DNA from: Bacteroidota bacterium
GTDB lineage: Bacteria; Bacteroidota; Bacteroidia; JACPRZ01
Direction of reading: 5' to 3'
Length of the DNA stretch: 48,533 nt
NCBI GenBank assembly: GCA_016193485.1
Contig: JACPRZ010000060.1
Coordinates: 1 to 48,533 of the forward strand
The position numbers and the translations under genes were made by a program. Position 1 is the first letter of the stretch. The number at the start of each line of letters is the position of its first letter. Below are positions 43,087 to 48,533 of the stretch, one piece after another. A model generated the notes under the pieces. That model worked only from the letters and a program-made list of their open reading frames with translations, made no database searches and was not told the DNA's origin.

Positions 43087-44358
43087 TTACGGACATCTGT
43101 TAGGGGTAGTGAAATTTTGTGTTACTATGGTACCATTAACAATACTTAATATCTGTTGAGCGGCTATTTCCAACTGGGCGTTAGCACAACCACAACTTAC
43201 ACAAGAACGAACTCTAATAACAAAGTCCAATGTTCTGTTATTTGTTACTCCTGGTCTTTGAAATAACCCTGGGAGGTCAACATCTATAACTCTTAAAGTT
43301 CCCCCAGCAGGACAGGGCGGTACTTTCCCAACCCAACGAGGAAATACATGAGGATGGGTTGAAAAAACATCATGCCAAGTATTAGGGTTAGGATTAAAAG
43401 GTGTGGCGATGGTTGCCCTTTCCCACCATTCTAATACGCAATCGCAAATTCCAGCCACTCCCGCACGGTAATTTAAATCAATTCGAGTTTCAAATTCGTG
43501 TCCGAATATACCATAAGGTCTATTTTGAAATGGAGTTACACTTTGAATACATAGATTGGTTACACAGCAACAACATTGACTGGTTGAGCTTGTAGAGCTT
43601 AGGGATGCAGAACTGTGAGAAGGCAATTGTCTGCTTGAAGACGAACTACTGGACGAAGAAGATGATGATGAACTGCTGCTGCTTGACGAAGTTTCCCTTA
43701 CTTCCGTTCCTACCGGAGTATGTGGTCTCGGAGGTTTACTCGCACATAATAAAATAACACCGCATGTCCATATCAGAAAAATAATTAGGAGAAATAAAAG
43801 CAGTGGTATCAACCACCAATACCACCAGAACCACCACAGAAAAGCGGTAATAGTTGCTAAAACGGTAAAAGCAAGAATGGAGGTAAAAAATATTTTAGGA
43901 TAATACTCTTTTACTTTATTAAAAGTCGCTATAGACAAAATGCTCAGCAAGGCAAGCGTTATAGTAACCCATTCTCCCCACCAATTAACAAGTTGTCCTG
44001 TCTCACGCCATTGTATAAAACCTGTGCCAAATACTAATAACCCAGTTGCGACTATGGGTAAGATGAATAAATTAGGGATAGGTCCGTGAGTCTCACATCG
44101 TCTAAAGGGAGGATATTTTCGCCTCCACCAAAGATATATTCCGACCATCAGTAATGAAAGGAAAACGGTCCATTGAGACAGCCACTCCAGGAAAACAGGC
44201 ATGACTGGTTCGAGGGGTTCATCCGTTTGTGCTTGAAGTATATTATAGTGAAGAAAATTTAAAAAAAATACCAGGAAGGTAATGGCAATTTTTTTCTTTT
44301 TCAAAAAAACTACCGACAAAAAATCATCTATGCTGTTTTTAATGAGATTATGCCTCAT
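43087..44358 (-). CDS. Multi-pass membrane protein with 19-serine run and Cys-rich C-terminal domain
   Basis: A 423-aa protein. I start it at ATG 44358 because a near-consensus promoter lies at 44393-44423, inside a longer frame that begins at 44406. About six hydrophobic segments fill residues 25-210 (first one ending ILQAQ; then TVFLSLLMVGIYLWW, NLFILPIVATGLLVFGTG, a very Trp-rich LWWFWWYWWLIPLLLFLLII). Residues 224-242 are 19 consecutive serines (43689-43633) encoded by all six serine codons, followed by more Ser/Thr. A CCCC cluster comes next, then a ~150-residue domain with further cysteines (GICDC, RSCVSCGCAN) and PYGIFGHEFETRIDLNY. I do not recognise the family. The run could be a flexible tether or an O-glycosylation acceptor for the neighbouring transferases. 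Confidence 0.85.
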   Translation of the reverse strand: MRHNLIKNSIDDFLSVVFLKKKKIAITFLVFFLNFLHYNILQAQTDEPLEPVMPVFLEWLSQWTVFLSLLMVGIYLWWRRKYPPFRRCETHGPIPNLFILPIVATGLLVFGTGFIQWRETGQLVNWWGEWVTITLALLSILSIATFNKVKEYYPKIFFTSILAFTVLATITAFLWWFWWYWWLIPLLLFLLIIFLIWTCGVILLCASKPPRPHTPVGTEVRETSSSSSSSSSSSSSSSSSSSRQLPSHSSASLSSTSSTSQCCCCVTNLCIQSVTPFQNRPYGIFGHEFETRIDLNYRAGVAGICDCVLEWWERATIATPFNPNPNTWHDVFSTHPHVFPRWVGKVPPCPAGGTLRVIDVDLPGLFQRPGVTNNRTLDFVIRVRSCVSCGCANAQLEIAAQQILSIVNGTIVTQNFTTPNRCP

Positions 44359-44392
44359 AAAATGATACGATGTGTCAAAAATAAAGGCAATG

Positions 44393-44423
44393 CAAAAGTA
44401 GAACAAAATTCAATTTATGCAAA
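44393..44423 (-). promoter_or_regulatory. Near-ideal Bacteroidota promoter of the serine-rich operon
   Basis: On the minus strand TTTG (44423-44420) is followed after exactly 19 bp by TACTTTTG (44400-44393), a perfect TAnnTTTG -7 element. It lies 34 bp before ATG 44358 and downstream of the alternative start at 44406, which settles the start of the membrane-protein gene. Confidence 0.75.
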
Positions 44424-44519
44424 TATAAAAATTACTTTTATATCCTCAATTTGGATGAAGAGCGCAGGAATTAATTTTAGGTTAACCGTTCCGTTTTTTA
44501 GCAAGACAATCCCTTTCAG

Positions 44520-44606
44520 CGGAGAGGGAGGGATTCGAACCCCCGGTACCCTTGCGAGCACTCCGGTTTTCAAGACCGGTGCTATAAACCACTCAGCCAC
44601 CTCTCC
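44520..44606 (-). tRNA. tRNA-Ser (anticodon UGA)
   Basis: The 87-nt gene begins GGAGAGGTGGCTGAGTGG on the minus strand. The anticodon loop CTTGAAA gives UGA (serine UCA). A long variable arm follows, then the T-arm GGGGGTTCGAATCCC, and the acceptor stem GGAGAGG/CCTCTCC closes with discriminator G at 44520. CCA is not encoded. The long variable arm confirms a class II Ser tRNA. It is transcribed towards the serine-rich operon, about 95 bp upstream of that operon's promoter. Confidence 0.97.
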
Positions 44607-44615
44607 TTAAGAGCG

Positions 44616-44623
44616 CAAAAGTA
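44616..44623 (-). promoter_or_regulatory. -7 element of the tRNA-Ser gene
   Basis: TACTTTTG on the minus strand matches TAnnTTTG exactly and lies 9 bp before the tRNA 5' end. It is identical to the -7 element of the serine-rich operon. No clear -33 TTTG. Confidence 0.5.
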
Positions 44624-44635
44624 CTTATACTGACG

Positions 44636-44674
44636 GAATTTGACCCTGACAGATTTCTCGTCAGGGTCAAATTC
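44636..44674. repeat. Perfect 15-bp inverted repeat
   Basis: GAATTTGACCCTGAC (44636-44650) and GTCAGGGTCAAATTC (44660-44674) with a 9-base loop. It lies between the divergent tRNA-Ser and proC, upstream of both, without a T-run on the plus strand, so it is not an obvious terminator for either gene. It may be a dispersed hairpin repeat. Confidence 0.8.
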
Positions 44675-44753
44675 ATCAATATAAATAAGAAAATTAGGGA
44701 TTTCACTATTAAGTGTACTTCTGTGATGGAGATTATGACCAATATCAATTTCC

Positions 44754-44761
44754 TATCTTTG
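44754..44761 (+). promoter_or_regulatory. -7 element upstream of proC
   Basis: TATCTTTG matches TAnnTTTG exactly, 18 bp before the proC ATG. No clear TTTG at -33. Confidence 0.45.
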
Positions 44762-44779
44762 CTCTCCAAATAAATTCCC

Positions 44780-45598
44780 ATGAAAATCGCAATCCTCGGT
44801 GCCGGTAACATAGGCCTTGCCCTTGCAAAAGGACTCGCTGCCTCCGGAAAATTCAAACCCGGAAATATTACTCTTACGAGAAGAAATACTAATTCTCTTC
44901 TTTACCTTAAAGAGAAAGGATTTGCTGTCACGGAAAATAACAAAACCGCTGTCCGCCAGAATGAAATCATAATTATTACTGTTCTTCCACAGCAGGTTAA
45001 CGACCTTCTCGATAAAGTTAAAGGTGAATTTGATGTGAAAAAACATTTGATTATTTCTGTTGTCTCCGGAGTATCCATTGCAACCCTGAAGAATAAAACA
45101 GGCGGGAAGATTCCTGTCATCAGGGCCATGCCCAATACCGCTATTGCTCTTGGTCAGTCAATGACCTGTCTTGCAGGCGATGCCATCTCCGCAAAATATA
45201 TGGAAAAAGGTAAAGCGATATTTGACACGGTAGGACGTACAATGAAAATAAAGGAAGAATTGATGACTTCGGCAACCGCCCTGTGTGCATGCGGAATTGC
45301 ATTTTTCCTGAGGGCGATACGTGCCGCTTCACAGGGGGGGATTGAAATAGGGTTTCATGCGGATGAAGCGCTGAAAATGTCAGCCCAGACCGCAAAAGGT
45401 GCCGCTTCGCTTTTGATACAGGGTGGCGCTCATCCCGAAAATGAAATTGACAAAGTCACTACTCCCCAGGGCTGCACCATCTCGGGGCTGAACGAAATGG
45501 AACATTTCGGATTCAGTTCGGCTATGATAAAAGGAATTAAATTATCGGCATCAAAAGCCGCTGCTCTGTATACTGGTCGTGAACCTCATCAAAAGTGA
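44780..45598 (+). CDS. proC: Pyrroline-5-carboxylate reductase
   Basis: A 272-aa protein, normal for the family. It reduces 1-pyrroline-5-carboxylate to L-proline with NAD(P)H in the cytosol, the last step of proline synthesis. The Rossmann motif is G7-A-G9-N-I-G12 (IAILGAGNIGLALAKGL). The conserved VVSGVSIATLK and IRAMPNTAIALGQSMTCLAG (P-N-T substrate loop) are present, and the C-terminal helical domain shows VTTPQGCTISGLNEMEHFGF, the family's T-[PS]-x-G-x-T-x-x-G-L-x-x-[LM]-E signature. It is monocistronic between the tRNA-Ser and a repeat-rich gap. Confidence 0.97.
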   Translation: MKIAILGAGNIGLALAKGLAASGKFKPGNITLTRRNTNSLLYLKEKGFAVTENNKTAVRQNEIIIITVLPQQVNDLLDKVKGEFDVKKHLIISVVSGVSIATLKNKTGGKIPVIRAMPNTAIALGQSMTCLAGDAISAKYMEKGKAIFDTVGRTMKIKEELMTSATALCACGIAFFLRAIRAASQGGIEIGFHADEALKMSAQTAKGAASLLIQGGAHPENEIDKVTTPQGCTISGLNEMEHFGFSSAMIKGIKLSASKAAALYTGREPHQK

Positions 45599-45636
45599 AA
45601 CTATGGTTTCTTTTTTTTGTGGAGGTTTGTTATTAT

Positions 45637-45700
45637 CCCCCTCTAAAAAGAGGGGGGAAGGTCCGATGACTCCGTATGAGGCCGATACGGAGTATCGGAC
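45637..45700. repeat. Two adjacent hairpins downstream of proC
   Basis: Hairpin one: CCCCCTCT-AAAA-AGAGGGGG (45637-45656), perfect. Hairpin two: arms 45661-45677 (GTCCGATGACTCCGTAT) and 45685-45700 (ATACGGAGTATCGGAC), pairing with one bulged base. They lie 38-102 bp after the proC stop and could stop or protect its transcript, but no T-run follows; the makeup looks like a dispersed intergenic repeat. Confidence 0.65.
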
Positions 45701-45761
45701 TCCAAAGGAGGGGTGTGTTATTATTATTACGATAACTGAGTTTTATCTTTATGTATAAATT

Positions 45762-46952
45762 ATGGAAAATACTCTCATCTCAGACCCCGGACTTCTCCAA
45801 TTACTTTTTCAACATTCCACCGAAGGCATTGTAATCTCGGATGAGCAGGGTCTTATTATTGCCTGCAATCCTGCAACGGAAAGGTTATTCGGTTATCCGG
45901 CAAAGGAACTGATCGGGAAACCGGTGGAAATTCTCGTTCCTGAGCGGTTGCGCAGGGGGCATGTTTCGCAGAGGGGGGAGTTTTATAATAATCCTGCACC
46001 CAGGCCCATGGGAGCCGGGAGAGACCTTTTCGGGTTACGTATGGATGGTACTGAATTCCCGGTAGAAATAAGTTTAAGCGCTTTCAAAACATTCAACGGA
46101 ACCAGGGTTGCCAGTTTTGTCATTGATATTTCGGTACGCAAGGAACAGGAGGATGCTCTCAGGAAAACAAAACAACAACTCGAACAATATTCAAAAGACC
46201 TTGCCGCTTCCAACCGGGAACTTGAAGAATTCGCCTATGTGGCGTCACACGACCTTCAGGAACCGTTGAGAAAAATACAGGCGTTCGGTGACCGGTTAAA
46301 AACAAAGGAAGCCGGAAATATATCAGAAGCAGGGAAGGATTATCTCAGCCGCATGGTAAGTGCAGCGCAGCGAATGCAGCAACTTATTAACGATTTGCTG
46401 ACTTTTTCACGTGTCACCACCCGCGCTAACCCTTTTACGCAGGTAAATATGAATGTGCTGATGAAAGATGCGCTTTCCGATCTTGAACTTGCCGTTGAAC
46501 GGTCCGGTGCTGAAATAAGCATTTCGGAATTACCGGCAGTTACCGGTGACCCGGTACAGTTGAGGCAGTTGTTCATGAACCTGATTGCAAATGCAATAAA
46601 ATTTACCGGGGGAGCCGAAAAACCGAAAATTGCTGTTTTCCCAGTGAGCCATTTAACAACATCTGAATTTAACCTTCCGGTCCCAATCAATGACCTTGAC
46701 CTTCCTGAAGACAATATAAACATTGCCGTCAGTGATAACGGTATCGGCTTTGATGAAAAATATGCCGACCGTATTTTTGCGGTCTTTCAGCGCCTTGAAG
46801 GAAATCAATACACCGGCTCAGGTGTTGGGCTTGCCATCTGTAAAAAAATCGCTACCCGCCATAATGGACGTATTTATGTGCGGAGTGTTCCGGGCAAAGG
46901 TTCTTTATTTATCGTATCATTGCCGAAAATCCAGAATACCCGATCTGAATGA
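45762..46952 (+). CDS. PAS-domain sensor histidine kinase
   Basis: A 396-aa soluble protein without membrane segments. A PAS domain lies at residues about 10-125 (EGIVISDEQGLIIACNPATE, ERLFGYPAKELIGKPVEILV). A coiled linker follows (about 125-158). The HisKA domain has the phospho-accepting H163 in VASHDLQEPLRKI. The ATPase domain has the N box NLIANAIKFT, G1 VSDNGIGFDE and G2 GSGVGLAI. It autophosphorylates H163 in response to a cytosolic cue and probably passes phosphate to the receiver protein whose ATG overlaps its stop by 4 bp. This bacteriophytochrome-like H-box (HDLQEPLRKI) is typical of Bacteroidota PAS kinases. The ligand cannot be read from the sequence. Confidence 0.94.
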   Translation: MENTLISDPGLLQLLFQHSTEGIVISDEQGLIIACNPATERLFGYPAKELIGKPVEILVPERLRRGHVSQRGEFYNNPAPRPMGAGRDLFGLRMDGTEFPVEISLSAFKTFNGTRVASFVIDISVRKEQEDALRKTKQQLEQYSKDLAASNRELEEFAYVASHDLQEPLRKIQAFGDRLKTKEAGNISEAGKDYLSRMVSAAQRMQQLINDLLTFSRVTTRANPFTQVNMNVLMKDALSDLELAVERSGAEISISELPAVTGDPVQLRQLFMNLIANAIKFTGGAEKPKIAVFPVSHLTTSEFNLPVPINDLDLPEDNINIAVSDNGIGFDEKYADRIFAVFQRLEGNQYTGSGVGLAICKKIATRHNGRIYVRSVPGKGSLFIVSLPKIQNTRSE

Positions 46953-47404
46953 AACCGGAAATCCCTATTACAATACTTATGGCTGATGATGATGAGGAAG
47001 ACCGCCTCCTGGCCAAAGAAGCGCTTGAAGAAAGCCACCTGGTAAATGAATTGCGTTTTGTTAAGGACGGAGAGGAACTCATTGATTACCTGAAAAACAG
47101 GAAGAACCATTCTGATCCGGTGCGTTTTCCACTGCCAGGAATTATTCTGCTTGATCTGAACATGCCGCGCAAAGACGGCAGGGAAGCGTTGAAAGAAATT
47201 AAAGATGATCCAAAATTGAAATACATACCCATAGTAATCCTGACCACATCAAGGGCGGAAGAAGATATTATTAAAACCTATAATTTGGGAGCGAATTCCT
47301 TTATTTCAAAACCGGTTACCTTTGAAGGTCTTATACAGGTAATGAAAGCAATCGGGAAATATTGGTTCGAAATTGTCGAACTGCCGGTAAAAACAAGTTG
47401 TTAA
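46949..47404 (+). CDS. Single-domain response regulator (Rcp1-like)
   Basis: A 151-aa receiver protein without an output domain. The acidic pocket is D13-D14-D15 (MADDDEEDRLLAKEAL), the phospho-acceptor D69 in ILLDLNMPRKDGRE, the Thr switch in VILTTSRAEED and the Lys in ISKPVTFEG. The long insertion before D69 (KNRKNHSDPVRFPLPG) is characteristic of Rcp1-like receivers paired with PAS/phytochrome-type kinases. Its start overlaps the kinase stop as ATGA, so the two are co-translated partners. It probably acts by protein interaction or as a phosphorelay intermediate, possibly with the receiver-kinase encoded next. Confidence 0.95.
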   Translation: MKPEIPITILMADDDEEDRLLAKEALEESHLVNELRFVKDGEELIDYLKNRKNHSDPVRFPLPGIILLDLNMPRKDGREALKEIKDDPKLKYIPIVILTTSRAEEDIIKTYNLGANSFISKPVTFEGLIQVMKAIGKYWFEIVELPVKTSC

Positions 47405-47452
47405 TGGTATATTGACCATGTTTGGATTAACAGGTTATTTCTATAATTTTCT

Positions 47453-47613
47453 GTAACTACTCAGCAGGGAAATAAAAACAGTACAAATCATGCCACTAAG
47501 ACACAAAGACACGAAGAAACACAAAGAAATCCCTGCCTATCGGCAGGCAGGTTAGTGAAACTTTGTGCCTTCGTGCCTTTGTGGCGGGAAATTCCGGGGT
47601 TGCTGAACAGTAA
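47453..47613. repeat. CACAAAG-core element, degenerate inverted ends
   Basis: The left end GTAACTACTCAGCAGG (47453-47468) matches the inverted right end GTTACTGTTCAGCAACC (47613-47597) at most positions. Inside, CACTAAGACACAAAGACACG (47494-47513) faces its inverse (CTTTGTGCCTTCGTGCCTTT, 47562-47581) around a small hairpin (CCTGCC..GGCAGG). This is the same design as 17026-17167 and the ends of 8945-9481. No coding capacity. It lies between the two signalling transcription units. Confidence 0.6.
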
Positions 47614-47662
47614 CAATTTTCTCTTGATACGTTAAATTCAAATGCTATTAGTATAATAAGAA

Positions 47663-48533
47663 ATGTTCCACAATGTCGCCATATTGCTTATTGACGATGA
47701 CGAGGATGATTTCCTCATTATTAAAGGCATAATAAGGGAAATAACCGACAGGCAATACACGCTTGACTGGGTCTCTTCCTATGACCAGGGATTAAAGGAT
47801 ATTCTTGCACGCAGACACGATGTTTATCTTGTTGATTACCGCCTTGGTGTAAGGACGGGACTTGAACTGATCAAAGAGTCAATTGCCAGGGGTATTGGTA
47901 AGCCGATGATTCTCCTGACCGGACAGGGTACACTCCAGATTGATGAGCAGGCGATGGAAGCGGGAGCTTATGATTTTATCGAGAAAAGTACCCTTAATCC
48001 CCACCTTCTTGAGCGCGCTATCCGCTACAGTATCCGTCATGCCGGGGACATTCATGAAATTCGGAAACTCAATCTTGATCTTGAGCGAAGGGTGCAGGAA
48101 AGAACGCAGGCCCTTGCCGGTGTAATTAAAGAATTGCAGGAAGCGAATAAGAACATCCTGAAAGCAAAAGAGGAGGTCAGCCGTTCGCTGGCGAGAGAAA
48201 AAGAACTGAACGAACTCAAATCACGCTTTGTTTCTACTGCTTCACATGAATTCCGGACCCCTTTATCGGCAATTCTTTCATCTATAAACCTGATTGGACG
48301 GTACAGCAAACCAGGGGATGAGGAAAAACGGGTGAGGCATATTAACAAGATCCAGTCGGCCGTAAATAACCTGCAGGAAATTCTCAATGATTTTCTTTCG
48401 CTCGGAAAACTTGAAGAAGGTATTGTCAGGAATAACCCGTCACTTTTTGATATCACCGAATTTTCCGAAGGCCTCACCGAAGAGATGCAGGGTCTTGCCA
48501 AAAATGAACAGAACATCATATACCAGCACCTTG
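47663..48533 (+). CDS. Receiver-histidine kinase hybrid (partial)
   Basis: The frame is open to the right edge after 290 codons. An N-terminal receiver domain has acidic residues D11-D12-D13 and phospho-acceptor D58 in VYLVDYRLG. A long coiled coil (about residues 130-188) is followed by a HisKA domain with H195 in STASHEFRTPL. The catalytic ATPase domain lies beyond the window. The layout (REC first, then HisKA) suits a phosphorelay component that receives a signal on D58 and controls H195. Start at ATG 47663. It follows the PAS kinase/Rcp1-like pair in the same orientation, separated by a repeat element. Confidence 0.92.
   Translation, partial: MFHNVAILLIDDDEDDFLIIKGIIREITDRQYTLDWVSSYDQGLKDILARRHDVYLVDYRLGVRTGLELIKESIARGIGKPMILLTGQGTLQIDEQAMEAGAYDFIEKSTLNPHLLERAIRYSIRHAGDIHEIRKLNLDLERRVQERTQALAGVIKELQEANKNILKAKEEVSRSLAREKELNELKSRFVSTASHEFRTPLSAILSSINLIGRYSKPGDEEKRVRHINKIQSAVNNLQEILNDFLSLGKLEEGIVRNNPSLFDITEFSEGLTEEMQGLAKNEQNIIYQHL

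Noticed and set aside
44359..44406. Longer start of the serine-run membrane protein at 44406
   Set aside because: It lies upstream of the -7 element at 44393-44400, so the transcript would not contain it.

Overview
The window looks like a chromosomal piece of a Bacteroidota (Cytophagales/Chitinophagales-like) bacterium. Pointers are SprB and PKD repeats in giant secreted proteins, RHS-like Bacteroidota cell-surface proteins, TAnnTTTG-type -7 promoter elements, mostly weak Shine-Dalgarno sites, and degenerate CACAAAG intergenic repeats. All calls come from reading the sequence; no database search was possible.

Region 1 (1-26659, all minus strand) is a surface-protein locus. In transcription order it encodes a secreted tail-fibre-like protein, a 2281-aa adhesin-like protein (WxxG/DGG..W repeats, PKD, LamG, SprB repeats), a membrane-anchored OmpH/Skp-like protein, a lipoprotein, a 1819-aa RHS-like protein, a 633-aa secreted protein with an RHS-like tail, a small secreted protein, and a >2700-aa RHS-like/DGG..W-repeat protein running off the left edge. 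The row is interrupted by repeat elements with GTTACTRTTCAGGT-type inverted ends. One of these carries a GxxExxY PD-(D/E)XK nuclease-like gene.

Region 2 (27219-39660) is a type II secretion/type IV pilus-like machine in two convergent halves. The plus half has a MORN-like protein, a tip-like protein, two pseudopilins and a GspF-like platform protein. The minus half has a GspG-like pseudopilin, an A24 prepilin peptidase, a GspE-like ATPase, a secretin, a PilM/N-GspL-like protein, a PilO-like protein, an Fn3-like lipoprotein and a GspC/PilP-like protein. Several genes use GTG or TTG starts. Between the halves lies an IS200-type RAYT transposase with REP-like hairpins, bounded by an exact 20-bp direct repeat that contains both neighbouring stop codons.

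Region 3 (40310-44606) is a visibly A+T-richer island. It holds an ORF6N-domain pseudogene and a four-gene minus-strand operon: a multi-pass membrane protein with 19 consecutive serines and a Cys-rich tail, a HEAT-like protein, a GT9-like protein and a GT2-like protein. The operon is driven by a near-ideal Bacteroidota promoter and sits beside a tRNA-Ser(UGA) gene. A serine-rich acceptor plus dedicated glycosyltransferases is the most suggestive candidate for an undescribed system here, but that function is inference.

Region 4 (44754-48533) holds proC, a PAS histidine kinase overlapping a response regulator, another CACAAAG repeat element, and a receiver-histidine kinase cut by the right edge.
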